Of a DNA stretch of 57,530 bases, positions 35,831 to 44,777 are shown piece after piece. Made by a program: the position numbers and the translations under genes. Below the pieces are notes generated by a model. The model did no database searches and was not told the DNA's origin. It was given only the letters and a program-made list of their open reading frames with translations. Each line of letters opens with the position of its first letter. Within the stretch, counting starts at the first letter, position 1. This DNA is from Dyella sp. C11 (GTDB lineage: Bacteria; Pseudomonadota; Gammaproteobacteria; Xanthomonadales; Rhodanobacteraceae): contig NZ_QAVX01000031.1 in the NCBI RefSeq assembly GCF_003121485.1, forward strand, positions 1-57,530, read 5' to 3'.

Positions 35831-36814
35831 ATGGCATCCCGAATTCGAAAACTGACCGCGGTCGGGTTGCCGGCGCGCGAGGAGTTGCTCGTCCGTTCGT
35901 TGCTCAAGATGGTCAGTGCCAAGACCACTGAGGAATGGATGTTCCAGGAAAACCTCGAGGCTAATGTCGCGCTGTGCCACCCCGATTCCGCCTTGTCCAT
36001 GATGGCGCTCAAGCGTGCGAACTCGCACGGCATGCTGTGTGTTTCCGTGGTGCACGAGGACGAGCATGCACTGCCCGACACCTTGATGCTGCGCGCTCCC
36101 ATTCGCAGCGCCGATTTCATCGATGTGCTCAATCGCGCGTCCGAGCGGCTCGTGCATGTCGTTCCGGCAAAGGCTTCGGCGACGACAGACGAGGTGACCG
36201 TCGAGCCGCTTGTCCTGGCATTGCGCCGCCTTTTGTTGTCCGGGCAGAAGGGCTTCGTCGCCATTACCGTGGGGGCGTCCACGCTGGTGTTGTCCACCGC
36301 GACACGGCGGCTGGCCAGTGCGTCGCCGCTGCAGGAGAGCGAGTTGCTCCGTCTCGGTCTGGCCGGCCTGTATCGATGGGACGTCATCGACGACGAACAG
36401 GGCGCACGGGCCATGGCCGCTGCCGTGGATGGCGACAGCCTCGATCGCTTGTTGTGGCTTTGTGGCTTGCAGGCACCGGAAGCACTCTTCGACAAAAGCC
36501 TGCCTGTCGATGGCACGTACGTGTTGCGACGCTGGCCGGATGCTGGCCGGCTTGCGCTGGAGCCGTATCACCTTCGCATGGCCTCGCTGCTGGTTCGGCA
36601 GCCGATGGGTGCGCGGGCGCTCGCGGATGTCACGGGGCGCTCGGTGTCCGAAGCGCGCGCGTTCCTGCGTGCTTGCGCCATGAGTTGCCTGCTGGAGGAG
36701 AAGGCCTTGCCTGCCTCGGCGGGGAGTGGCGATGCGCGGCCGATGACGCCGAAACGTTCGCGCTACGGCGAATTGTTCCAGTCGATTCGCAGCGTGCTTG
36801 GCATTCGGAGCTGA
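35831..36814 (+). CDS. Unknown protein heading a GTPase/roadblock operon
   Basis: The 327-aa soluble protein has an N-terminal part of about 125 residues, a central part (VTVEPLVLALRRLLLSGQKG, then strand-rich sequence) and a C-terminal helical section with VRQPMGARALADVTGRSVSE that reads like a winged-helix or similar three-helix unit. I cannot name a family. The product has no signal or membrane segment. It ends 2 bp before the GTPase start, so both are made from one transcript, and it is the likely effector or scaffold of the GTPase. GAGGTG precedes the ATG. Confidence 0.82.
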   Translation: MASRIRKLTAVGLPAREELLVRSLLKMVSAKTTEEWMFQENLEANVALCHPDSALSMMALKRANSHGMLCVSVVHEDEHALPDTLMLRAPIRSADFIDVLNRASERLVHVVPAKASATTDEVTVEPLVLALRRLLLSGQKGFVAITVGASTLVLSTATRRLASASPLQESELLRLGLAGLYRWDVIDDEQGARAMAAAVDGDSLDRLLWLCGLQAPEALFDKSLPVDGTYVLRRWPDAGRLALEPYHLRMASLLVRQPMGARALADVTGRSVSEARAFLRACAMSCLLEEKALPASAGSGDARPMTPKRSRYGELFQSIRSVLGIRS

Positions 36815-36816
36815 GC

Positions 36817-37383
36817 ATGACCGAGCGCGAGTACAAGCTCATTTTCACCGGCAGCATGGGTGCGGGAAAAACCACGGCCATCGCGGCGGTGAGTGACGTG
36901 ACGCCCGTGCGCACGGAAGTCAGCAACAGCGATAGAGCCACGCACGCCAAGGCGACCACGACCACCGGGCTCGACTATGGCGAGGTGACATTGCCGGGCG
37001 GCCAGGTACTGCGGCTGTTCGGCACGCCAGGGCAGGCGCGCTTCCACTTCATGTGGGACATCCTGGGCAAGGGTGCCCTGGGCGTGGTTCTCCTGGTCGA
37101 CAACAGCCGACCCGATCCGCTGGATGATTTGCGCGAATACATGCAGGCATTCGCGAACATCATTGGCACATCGCGTGCCGTGGTGGGCGTGGGAAAGCTC
37201 GATCAGCACCCGTCGCCCTCGCTCGACGACTATCACGAGGCGCTGCACGAACTTGGCTTGCAGGTGCCGGTGGTATCGACGGACGTGCGGCGACGCGAGC
37301 AGGTCATCACCTTGCTCGACATCCTCTTCTACCAAATCGAGGCCGCCGACGAATCGGCACGGCAGGGAGCCGCATGGGCATGA
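36817..37383 (+). CDS. Small GTPase, COG2229/CvnD-like
   Basis: The 188-aa protein has a P-loop GSMGAGKTT (residues 12-20), a switch-I threonine-rich stretch ATTTTGLDYG, the switch-II motif LFGTPGQARFHFMW and a GVGKLDQ specificity motif in place of NKxD. The GTPGQ and RFHFMW pattern fits the predicted GTPases (COG2229) encoded with roadblock proteins in Streptomyces conservons and similar to MglA. The roadblock partners encoded next would act as GAP-like MglB equivalents. Its start lies 2 bp after the unknown 327-aa gene and its stop overlaps the next start. Confidence 0.9.
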   Translation: MTEREYKLIFTGSMGAGKTTAIAAVSDVTPVRTEVSNSDRATHAKATTTTGLDYGEVTLPGGQVLRLFGTPGQARFHFMWDILGKGALGVVLLVDNSRPDPLDDLREYMQAFANIIGTSRAVVGVGKLDQHPSPSLDDYHEALHELGLQVPVVSTDVRRREQVITLLDILFYQIEAADESARQGAAWA

Positions 37384-37790
37384 ACGCGATGGAGTCGGTG
37401 CTGAGCCGCAGCGAGGAAATGGTGATACGCCATCACATGGAAGCACTGATGGCACGCGAGCAGGAAATCTGCGGGCTGCTGGTGTCCACCGTCGATGGTT
37501 TTCGCGTCGCGGCGATGCTCACGGGTGAGCTGTCGGCTGAAAAACTTTCCGCGATGGCGAGTTCGCTGCTGGCCATCAACGAAGCCGTCTGTCAGGAGAG
37601 CTCGCTGGGCGAGTGCCGCGACCTCGTCATCGAGGCTTCGCAGGGACGCATTCTTTTGATGGACATACCGCATCCGGCACAGAAGTTGATTCTCACCGTG
37701 TTGTGCCGGGCCAAGGTCACGATGGGGCAGGTGTTGTGGGCTGCGCGCGGTTGCCGCGAGTCGCTGGGGCAGCTGTTCCATACGCGATGA
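37374..37790 (+). CDS. Roadblock/LC7-like protein 1
   Basis: This 138-aa protein has the alpha-beta-beta-alpha plan of roadblock domains: an N-terminal helix, ICGLLVSTVDGFRVAAML as the strand-turn motif, a central helix (EKLSAMASSLLAINEAVCQE), then DLVIEASQGRILLMDI and a final hydrophobic LILTVLC strand. The start overlaps the GTPase stop; the ATG at 37374 has AGGGAG upstream, while 37380 is another option. Roadblock proteins dimerise and act on small Ras-like GTPases. The C-terminal WAARGCRESLGQLF resembles the end of CvnB-like proteins. Confidence 0.83.
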   Translation: MGMNAMESVLSRSEEMVIRHHMEALMAREQEICGLLVSTVDGFRVAAMLTGELSAEKLSAMASSLLAINEAVCQESSLGECRDLVIEASQGRILLMDIPHPAQKLILTVLCRAKVTMGQVLWAARGCRESLGQLFHTR

Positions 37791-37856
37791 CATTCGGGAG
37801 CGGGCGCATCGACCGTCCCGGTCATTTTTTCGATGCATCAATCCAGGAGAGACGCT

Positions 37857-38216
37857 GTGTCCAATTTGAACGAATCGATTAAGGAATTGATGGGCTTTGA
37901 CGGCGTGCTCGGCGCTGCGCTGGTGGACAGCACCAGTGGCATGACGCTGGCGCAATCAGGCACGGTGTTCGACCTGGAAGTCGCCGCCGCGGGCAACACC
38001 GAAGTGGTGCGCTCGAAGATGAAGACGATGAAGGCACTGGGCCTGAAGGACGAGATCGAGGACATCCTGGTCTCGCTGGGCAAGCAGTACCACATCATCC
38101 GCCCGGTCGCGAACAAGGCTGGCCTGTTCTTCTACGTGGTGCTGGACCGCGCGCGCTCCAACCTCGCGCTGGCCCGCCGCAAGGTGCTGGACGTGGAAGC
38201 CGGTTTGTCGATGTAA
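37857..38216 (+). CDS. Roadblock-like protein 2
   Basis: The 119-aa product continues the operon 66 bp downstream. It has a helix (MSNLNESIKELMGFDGVLGA), strands ALVDSTSGMTLAQSG, a helix with EVVRSKMKTMKALGLKDEIE, then a strand pair IEDILVSLGKQYHIIRPV and GLFFYVVLDRARSNLALARR. This is a roadblock-like fold distinct from the preceding protein, with little residue identity. The GTG at 37857 is chosen because AGGAG sits seven bases upstream; the ATG at 37833 lies before that site. A strong terminator follows 43 bp after the stop and closes the operon. Confidence 0.82.
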   Translation: MSNLNESIKELMGFDGVLGAALVDSTSGMTLAQSGTVFDLEVAAAGNTEVVRSKMKTMKALGLKDEIEDILVSLGKQYHIIRPVANKAGLFFYVVLDRARSNLALARRKVLDVEAGLSM

Positions 38217-38259
38217 GTTTTCTTGCGCGCCACGGATCGGCGGCCCACACGCAAAAAAA

Positions 38260-38279
38260 AGGCCCCCTTTCGGGGGCCT
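38260..38279 (+). terminator. Rho-independent terminator of the roadblock operon
   Basis: Stem GGCCCCC / GGGGGCC with a TTTC loop, preceded by eight As. On the opposite strand the As form a T-tract, so it could also stop transcription arriving from the right. Confidence 0.85.
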
Positions 38280-38282
38280 CAT

Positions 38283-38340
38283 GGACTGGCACTAGGGGGG
38301 CGACCAGTCCAGGGGCTGCCGGATGCTCGTGGACATCCGA
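38283..38340. other. Two short hairpins after the roadblock operon
   Basis: TGGACTGG / CCAGTCCA and CGGATG / CATCCG are adjacent inverted repeats in the 3' flank of the operon. Either could be part of a processed 3' end; no known RNA family is recognised. Confidence 0.4.
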
Positions 38341-38447
38341 CCCGTGTAGATTGCCTGAGCGTCGCAGATTTCGATGTAAGCGAAGTCCTACTTACTCAGT
38401 AAGAATGCGGATCGGCTCTTGTAAGGCTGCTCGATACGCACCACGGA

Positions 38448-39443
38448 TCAGCGATTCACCATCTGCATCATCGGGCCGGCATAGCGCTCGCCTGCGGCAA
38501 CGTCGGGCGGAAACACCGCATCGATGGCCTTCAGTTCCTGCTCGCTCAGCGTGATGTCGATGGCAGCGAGATTTTCGTCCAGTCGGCGGCGATGCTTGGT
38601 ACCCGGAATGGCGAACACGTCCTTGCCTTGTGCGAGCACCCAGGCCAGCGCGAGCTGTGCCGGCGTGCAGCCTTTTTCCGCGGCGATGGCATTCACCTTG
38701 TCCACCAGTTCCAGGTTGCGGAAGAAATTCTCGCCCTGGAAGCGCGGGCTCTGGCGGCGATAGTCGTCGGCATCGAAGTCTTCCGGCGTGCGGAAAGCAC
38801 CGGTGAGGAAGCCGCGACCCAGCGGCGAATACGCCACGATGCTGGTGCCGGTCTTGTGGGCCGATTCGACCATGCCGTTTTCCTGCGGATCACGCGTCCA
38901 CAGCGAGAACTCCACCTGCAATGCCGCGATGGGGTGCACCTTGGCCGCGCGTTCCAGCGTGGCGCCGGACGCTTCGGACAGGCCGAGGTGGCGCACCTTG
39001 CCTTCCTTCACCAGCTCGGCCATGGCGCCCACGGTTTCCTCGATGGGCACGCTGGTGTCCACGCGATGCTGGTAGTACAGGTCGATATGGTCGGTACCCA
39101 GGCGCTTCAGGCTGGCCTCGCACGACGCACGCACGTACTCCGGGCGACCGTTCACGCCGCGCCTGGAAGGGTCGTTGGGGTCACGCACGATGCCGAACTT
39201 GGTGGCGAGGAAGGCCTGGTCGCGGCGATCCTTGAGGGCCTTGCCTACCAGCACTTCGTTGGTGTGTGGGCCATAGACGTCGGCCGTGTCCAGGAAATTG
39301 AAACCGCGCTCCAGCGCGTGGTGGATGGTGGCGATGGATTCGGCATCGTCGCGGTCCGCGCCATAGAAGTCGCTCATGCCCATGCAACCCAGGCCGAGGG
39401 CGGAGACGGAGGGACCATTCTTGCCGAGCTGTCGCGTATGCAT
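38448..39443 (-). CDS. Aldo/keto reductase
   Basis: This 331-aa NADPH-dependent TIM-barrel reductase has the family signatures [27 protein letters not shown] (with catalytic Asp and Tyr), the lysine in FLATKFGI, and [11 protein letters not shown] with the active-site His. It belongs to the YakC/AKR13-like subgroup judging by CMGMSDFYG. The start at 39443 is favoured over an ATG 14 codons upstream. It is divergent from a LysR-type regulator across 115 bp, the classic arrangement for regulator and target. Its physiological carbonyl substrate is unknown. Confidence 0.95.
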   Translation of the reverse strand: MHTRQLGKNGPSVSALGLGCMGMSDFYGADRDDAESIATIHHALERGFNFLDTADVYGPHTNEVLVGKALKDRRDQAFLATKFGIVRDPNDPSRRGVNGRPEYVRASCEASLKRLGTDHIDLYYQHRVDTSVPIEETVGAMAELVKEGKVRHLGLSEASGATLERAAKVHPIAALQVEFSLWTRDPQENGMVESAHKTGTSIVAYSPLGRGFLTGAFRTPEDFDADDYRRQSPRFQGENFFRNLELVDKVNAIAAEKGCTPAQLALAWVLAQGKDVFAIPGTKHRRRLDENLAAIDITLSEQELKAIDAVFPPDVAAGERYAGPMMQMVNR

Positions 39444-39558
39444 GGGGATTCCTTGCGCAGGTTTTGGGGGAAGCGAAGCAGCCATTCTTGGCCATGACAG
39501 GCTTGCGATAAATGCTCAATAATCGGCATGTCTGTTGTCGAAATGGTCAACAATCATC
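39444..39558. promoter_or_regulatory. LysR/aldo-keto reductase divergent promoter with two dyads
   Basis: Dyads ATGC-N10-GCAT at 39512-39529 and TGTTG-N10-CAACA at 39533-39552 lie close to the LysR start. The T-N11-A-like symmetry suits LysR-type regulators. Binding is inferred from position. Confidence 0.55.
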
Positions 39559-40458
39559 ATGGACCGTCTCCAAGCCATGCGGGTGTTCACGCGCATCGTG
39601 GAACTGGGCAGCTTCACCCGTGCTGCCGACGACCTGAGCCTGCCGCGCGCCACGCTCACCCACACCATCAAGCGGCTGGAGGAACGCGTGGGCGCGCATC
39701 TGCTCCAGCGCACCACGCGCCGCGTGCGTCCCACGCGCGATGGCGAGGTCTACTACAACCATTGCGTGCGCTTGCTGGCGGACCTGGATGCGGTGGAGGC
39801 GGATTTCCGCGAGGCGGCGGTGGTACCCAAGGGACGGTTGCGCATCGACCTGGCTTCGTCACTGGCGCGCCAGGTGTTGATACCGGCGTTGCCGGGCTTT
39901 CTTGAGCGCTATCCGCAGATCGAGCTGGATATCGGTACCAGCGATCGCTTCATCGATCTCGTGCAGGAAGGCGTGGATTGCGTGTTGCGCGCGGGCGATC
40001 TTCCCGACTCCACCATGGTGGGCCGGCGCGTGGCGAGCTTGTCGCAGGCCACCGTGGCCAGTCCGGGCTACGTGAAACGTCACGGCTTGCCACAGACGCT
40101 GGCGGACTTGCAGGACGGCCACGTCGCCGTGAACTGGGCGTCGCCCACCACGCGCCGCACGACGCCGCTGGAATTCATGGTGGGCAAGCGCATGCGCGAA
40201 GTGAATTTGCCGGCGCCCATTACCGTGAGCGGCACCGAGGCTTATCTCGCCTGTTGCGAAGCAGGGCTGGGCATTGCGCAATTTCCGCGTTACCGGCTTG
40301 GCGAAGCGCTGGAGCGCGGCACGCTGGTGGAGATTCTGCCGTCGATGCCACCACCGCCGTTTCCCGTGAGCGTGCTGTATCAGTCGCAGCGGCAATTGCC
40401 GTTGCGGTTGCGCGTATTCATCGATTGGGTGGCCGAGCTGATGGCGTCCCTGCGCTGA
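39559..40458 (+). CDS. LysR family transcriptional regulator
   Basis: The 299-aa regulator has a winged-helix N-terminus (MDRLQAMRVFTRIVELGSFT, then RAADDLSLPRATLTHTIKRL) and a periplasmic-binding-like effector domain (LRIDLASSLARQVLIPALPG onward). The DRLQAM start belongs to the large CrgA/DmlR-like LysR branch. I chose the ATG at 39559, eight codons into the open frame, because the family begins MDRL. Divergent orientation indicates regulation of the aldo/keto reductase and of itself. Confidence 0.95.
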   Translation: MDRLQAMRVFTRIVELGSFTRAADDLSLPRATLTHTIKRLEERVGAHLLQRTTRRVRPTRDGEVYYNHCVRLLADLDAVEADFREAAVVPKGRLRIDLASSLARQVLIPALPGFLERYPQIELDIGTSDRFIDLVQEGVDCVLRAGDLPDSTMVGRRVASLSQATVASPGYVKRHGLPQTLADLQDGHVAVNWASPTTRRTTPLEFMVGKRMREVNLPAPITVSGTEAYLACCEAGLGIAQFPRYRLGEALERGTLVEILPSMPPPPFPVSVLYQSQRQLPLRLRVFIDWVAELMASLR

Positions 40459-40470
40459 GCGGGTAACGCA

Positions 40471-41232
40471 TCACTGGCCCATCAGGTCCAGGGCCTCGCG
40501 CATCGGTGCCAGGGACACCTTCACGATGCCGGTGAGTGGCGTGTCCATTTCCAGGATGACGAAGATCGCGCCCGATGCAGACAGTGCGCACAGCAGGAAG
40601 AAAAACAGCACGGTGTGATTGCGCGGCGCGAAAAGACCGAACGTGCCGAAGATGACGCAAAGCCACAGGGTCAGCACCAGCAGAAGTGTCTTCGGAATGG
40701 TGCCGCTTTTCTGCATGAGTGCCAGCCAGCGCGCGGTGAACACTTCGTCGGAGATTTTCAGTGCACGGTGTCGCAGCTGGCGTTGCAGCGGTGTGGTGGG
40801 AGAAAGCGCGACCAGCCCGCTCTGGAAATCACTGAGCATGCGCAACACCGTGGGGCTGTCGAGCGTGTCGATGCGTTCGCGCTCGTTCGAGGAAAGCATG
40901 CCTAGCCAGTTGGCGTAGTTCCGCTTGAGCTGGTCTCGCAGCGGCTGCGCCTCGGGTCCGTACTGCGCCAGCGCGCGGTCGAGGCGAAGCACGTTCACCG
41001 CGTTGCGTTCCAGGTCGCCATCCACGGCGTCGTATGAACTCTTGGCCGACGAAATCAACAGGCCAAGAACGAGCGCGGCGATGGTGGCGATAAGACCGGC
41101 GGCAAGCTTGATGGACGAGGCCGAATCGTCATCCAAGTGGTGATCGGGCAGGCGCGTGCGCGCATACATGCCCAGCAGCGCGCAGCCGAACACGCTGGCG
41201 AAGATGAGCAGGAAGATCAGCAGGTGCGCCAT
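40471..41232 (-). CDS. DUF4239 family membrane protein
   Basis: The 253-aa product has two N-terminal helices (LLIFLLIFASVFGCALLGMY and LAAGLIATIAALVLGLLISS) and two C-terminal ones, separated by a large soluble helical part. RTRLPDHHLDDDSASSIKLAA followed by SAKSSYD is characteristic of DUF4239, a bestrophin-like family of unknown function. The start at 41232 gives MAHLLIFLL. It is convergent with the LysR gene and lies 73 bp after the amidohydrolase gene on the same strand, so it could share that transcript. Confidence 0.9.
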   Translation of the reverse strand: MAHLLIFLLIFASVFGCALLGMYARTRLPDHHLDDDSASSIKLAAGLIATIAALVLGLLISSAKSSYDAVDGDLERNAVNVLRLDRALAQYGPEAQPLRDQLKRNYANWLGMLSSNERERIDTLDSPTVLRMLSDFQSGLVALSPTTPLQRQLRHRALKISDEVFTARWLALMQKSGTIPKTLLLVLTLWLCVIFGTFGLFAPRNHTVLFFFLLCALSASGAIFVILEMDTPLTGIVKVSLAPMREALDLMGQ

Positions 41233-41305
41233 GGCCCGTCCCCCGGGGATGGAGCCTGTTCCCCGTCCCCCGACGGCGAACAGGCCCTGGTCGCACAACG
41301 TTACC

Positions 41306-43348
41306 TCATTCCTCCCACGCCGGACGCCTGCTGATGCCGCCTTCCGAACGCAGGGCACTGGCGTCCATCAGCTTGCCGTCCATCATCACCACCTCGGTGT
41401 GGCGCAGGTCGCCGATGTTCACCGCCGGGTTGCCGTCGACCAGTACCAGGTCGGCTGCCTTGCCCGTGGCGATGCTGCCGGTGTGTGCATCCACGCCCAC
41501 CAGGTGCGCGGTGTCGATGGTGGCGCTGGCGAGCGCTTCGGCGTTGGTGAAGCCCGCCTGCACGTAGAGTTCCAGTTCGCGCACCAGCTCCAGGCCCGAG
41601 CCGTCAGTGCCGGCCACGATGGGAACACCGGCCTTGTGCATGGCGCCCACCAGGGCCTGCAACTTGGCGAAGCTGGCGCGGTAGTCGGCGCGCGTCAGGT
41701 CCTTCGGCACGGTGAAGCCACCCTGGCGGAAACCGCGTTCCACGGCGGGCGGCAAGGTGCCGACGAACGGCGCGTACGACGGCGAGAGATCGCCGTTCTC
41801 CGGCACGTACAGGCTCTCGGCGATCACCAGCGTGGGATCGGAAGTGATGTGCTTCTGCGCCATCTCGGCGATCAGCGACTTCATCGGTTCCTTGTCCAGG
41901 TCCACGTTGCGCGCATAGCGGCCCGGACCTTCGAAGCGGCCCATACCGTTGGACGACTTCACCACGTCATCGGGCATCGCCTGCATCATCACGAAATAGA
42001 TGTGGGTGATTTCGTCGTAGCCATCGTCGATGGCTTCCTTCGGACGCATGCCGGCAGGCAGGTGACCGTGCACGTGCAGGCCGTCCTTGTGCGCTTCGGC
42101 GGCGGTGGCCTTCACCCAGTCGGGGTTGAACGTGCCGTAGATCTTGATCGCCTTGAAGCCGTCGGCCTTGGCCTTGTCGGTCAGCTTGATGGCTTCGTCC
42201 TGGGAGGTGGCGACTGTGGCGACCTGCGCGGTGTTCGGACCCTTGCCGTCGATCAGCATGGACGGATACACGTGCGGTGCCAGCAACTCGCCTTTCGCAC
42301 GGCGCTGCGCGCGTGAAAGCGTCTGCGTGTTGTCGTTGCCGGGATCACGCACCGAAGTGATGCCGAGCGACAACAGCAGCGGGCCGGCTGCATCGTCGGG
42401 TACGTGCTGATGCGAGTCCCACAGGCCTGGCACAAGCGTCTTGCCCTTGCCGTCGATGACTTGTGCACCGGCCGGTACCTTCACCGACGACGCATCGCCT
42501 ATCGCCGTGATCACCCCCTTGTCCACCACCACCGTCTGGCTTTCCACAAAGCGTGAGCCATCCACGAAGGCGCGCACGTTGGTGAAGGCGACGGGGCCGG
42601 CGGGTGTCTGTTCCAGCTTGGAAACAATGGACTTGGCGTGCTGCGCCAAGGCGGCGGTCTGCGCCTTCTCCAGCGCGGGCAGCGCGGATTCGTAACCTTC
42701 CGGCAACCACGCCAGCCCGTAGATGAAACCGAAGAAGTGACCCTTCGCATCCATCCAGATCGGCACCGGCGTGTTGTTGATGCCGGTGATCGCCCAGGCG
42801 GTGACCTCCTGCTTCTTCGCGCCTTCTCCCACCGTCATGGACGTGAGCTTTTCCGCATGCGCCTTGCCGCCGGGCAGCAGGGCGAGCGTCTTGTCCGGCG
42901 TGGCGAGCAGCTTCTCCACCATGTCGGCGCTGAGGTCCACCGGACCACCGAAGGCCGAGTACTCCGCAGGGCCGGTATAGGGTGCCGAGCCCGCGTCCAC
43001 CGGGCTTTTCCAGCTGGCCGTGCCGTCCTTGATGGTGAAGGTCTCGCCCGCATCCCCGTTGGGCGTGTGGCCGCGGATCACCACGTTCTTCAGCATGCCG
43101 TCGCTGCCCAGCGTGGCGCTGCTGTCCACCTCGGTCACCATGCCGCGCAGCAGCAGGCTGTCGCGGCCCATGCGGGTGCCATCGGCAGTGACCCAGCGCG
43201 CCGAGGTGCCGTGCTTGCCGGCAGTGGAGAGGATGGAAAAACGCTGCGCATTGGCCGGCGGCGTAGCCAGCGATTCGGCGGAGGTAGGTGTGTCGGCGAG
43301 GCAGGGCAGCGCCAGGCAAAGAGCGAACGCGACGAACGGGGCACGCAT
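41306..43348 (-). CDS. Large exported amidohydrolase
   Basis: This 680-aa protein has a signal peptide (MRAPFVAFALCLALPCLA), an N-terminal region of about 270 residues without metal motifs, and a C-terminal amidohydrolase domain with LWDSHQHVPDDAAG, a lysine in FKAIKIYGTF, HVHGHLPAG, EITHIYFVMMQ and the aspartate in VAGTDGSGLELV. The extra N-terminal domain makes it longer than most members. GGAGG precedes the ATG at 43348. It likely cleaves small peptides or acylated compounds in the periplasm, as the amidohydrolase at 15852 may. The two are not close paralogues, differing in length and motif context. Confidence 0.9.
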   Translation of the reverse strand: MRAPFVAFALCLALPCLADTPTSAESLATPPANAQRFSILSTAGKHGTSARWVTADGTRMGRDSLLLRGMVTEVDSSATLGSDGMLKNVVIRGHTPNGDAGETFTIKDGTASWKSPVDAGSAPYTGPAEYSAFGGPVDLSADMVEKLLATPDKTLALLPGGKAHAEKLTSMTVGEGAKKQEVTAWAITGINNTPVPIWMDAKGHFFGFIYGLAWLPEGYESALPALEKAQTAALAQHAKSIVSKLEQTPAGPVAFTNVRAFVDGSRFVESQTVVVDKGVITAIGDASSVKVPAGAQVIDGKGKTLVPGLWDSHQHVPDDAAGPLLLSLGITSVRDPGNDNTQTLSRAQRRAKGELLAPHVYPSMLIDGKGPNTAQVATVATSQDEAIKLTDKAKADGFKAIKIYGTFNPDWVKATAAEAHKDGLHVHGHLPAGMRPKEAIDDGYDEITHIYFVMMQAMPDDVVKSSNGMGRFEGPGRYARNVDLDKEPMKSLIAEMAQKHITSDPTLVIAESLYVPENGDLSPSYAPFVGTLPPAVERGFRQGGFTVPKDLTRADYRASFAKLQALVGAMHKAGVPIVAGTDGSGLELVRELELYVQAGFTNAEALASATIDTAHLVGVDAHTGSIATGKAADLVLVDGNPAVNIGDLRHTEVVMMDGKLMDASALRSEGGISRRPAWEE

Positions 43349-43505
43349 AGGGAAAGCCTCCGATGGGTTCGCGGCGGAGTATGGCCGCACGGAAGGCGCC
43401 GCCATAGTGCTGGGAGGGGGTGTCTGATGGGCTAGACGCGCTTTGACGCGGGCACGACGCCGGTTGGTTGCAGACTCTGTGGGTTCCGGTTTCCCAGGGG
43501 TAGCC

Positions 43506-44633
43506 ATGACGACATCGAACCCGGATGTGCTGATCGTCGGTGCCGGTCCCACCGGGCTGGCCGCCGCGTTGTTTCTCACGCAGCGCCATGTGCCGGTGCG
43601 CATCATCGACACGGCGGCCCAGGCTGCCACCACGTCCAAGGCGCTGGCGGTGAACAGCCGGACGCTTGAGGTGCTGCGAAGCACCGGCGTATCCGACCGG
43701 ATCGTGGCGGAGGGCTGGGCGGTACGCGGCGGCACGCTGCACGAGGACGGGCGCGATGTCCTCGCCTTCGATCTGCCACCGGCAACAGACGCCACCCAGG
43801 CCATGACCGTGCTGCCGCAGGCGCACACGGAAGCGTTGCTGACGAAGGCACTGGCAGCGAACGGGGTGACTGTGGATCGCGGCGTCAGCTTCCAGGCCCT
43901 GTCGCAGGACCTGGCCGAAGTGATCGCCACCCTGCAGCACGCCGACGGGCGTAGCGAACAGGTCACCACCCGACTGGTGTTCGGTGCCGATGGTGCACAC
44001 AGCACCGTGCGTCACGCGTTGAAGCTGGATTTCGCGGGCAGCAGCCTGCCGGAACCGTGGCTGCTGTGGGACGTGGTGATGGACACCTCACTCGATGCCT
44101 ATCGCGCGCACGTCCTGTTCGAGCGGGATGGTTTCATCTTCGTGCTGCGGCTGGGCGACAACGTATGGCGCGTGATCGGCAACACGCACGACCCGCTGGG
44201 CACGCTGCGACGCTATGGCAGCCTCGGGGATATCTCGTGGGAATCGCAGTTCCACATTGGCCACCGCGTGGCATCGCAGGCGGGCATGGGTCGCGTGTCG
44301 CTCGGTGGCGATGCGGCGCACATACATTCGCCCATCGGTGCGCGCGGCATGAACCTGGGCATCGAAGATGCCTACGTCTATGCCGATTGCGCCGCCGATG
44401 CACTGGCGGGTGACATGGGTCGCATGAACGATTACGCCGAGCTGCGCCACGCCGTGCACAAGGCCGTTGTACGTCGCATCGGCGCCATGACGCGACTCGT
44501 GCATGGCCGGCCGTCGTGGCTGCGCTGGGTGCGCGACGAGGTGGTGCCCGTTGCCGGTCATCTCGCTTTTACCCGTCAACTGATGATGCGTACCGTCGGT
44601 GGTCTTGATCACGCGTTGAAGACGCGACCTTAA
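43506..44633 (+). CDS. FAD-dependent monooxygenase (PheA/TfdB family)
   Basis: The 375-aa flavoprotein has the dinucleotide motif LIVGAGPTGLAAALFL at the N-terminus, the DG motif in FGADGAHSTVRHAL and the GD motif GGDAAHIHSPIGARGMNLGI. This is the aromatic hydroxylase arrangement of group A monooxygenases. The C-terminal thioredoxin-like domain of larger PheA enzymes is missing, so it is a short form. The substrate is unknown. It is divergent from the amidohydrolase gene; the ATG at 43506 directly precedes the conserved strand. Confidence 0.92.
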   Translation: MTTSNPDVLIVGAGPTGLAAALFLTQRHVPVRIIDTAAQAATTSKALAVNSRTLEVLRSTGVSDRIVAEGWAVRGGTLHEDGRDVLAFDLPPATDATQAMTVLPQAHTEALLTKALAANGVTVDRGVSFQALSQDLAEVIATLQHADGRSEQVTTRLVFGADGAHSTVRHALKLDFAGSSLPEPWLLWDVVMDTSLDAYRAHVLFERDGFIFVLRLGDNVWRVIGNTHDPLGTLRRYGSLGDISWESQFHIGHRVASQAGMGRVSLGGDAAHIHSPIGARGMNLGIEDAYVYADCAADALAGDMGRMNDYAELRHAVHKAVVRRIGAMTRLVHGRPSWLRWVRDEVVPVAGHLAFTRQLMMRTVGGLDHALKTRP

Positions 44634-44777
44634 GCAACCAGGCGGCACCCTCAAGTCCTCAGGGATTTGGCCGATAACCGGCCAAGCGCGTCATCCGTCC
44701 AAGCATCGGCGCGCTGTTTTGCCGTGGCCTTCTGGGCAGCGGCGTTGTCGTACCGCCCGATGGGATGTCTCGCCCGC

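Noticed and set aside
43349-44005. Long N-terminal extension of the large amidohydrolase frame
   Set aside because: It overlaps the divergent FAD monooxygenase and its promoter. The signal peptide and GGAGG site support the start at 43348.
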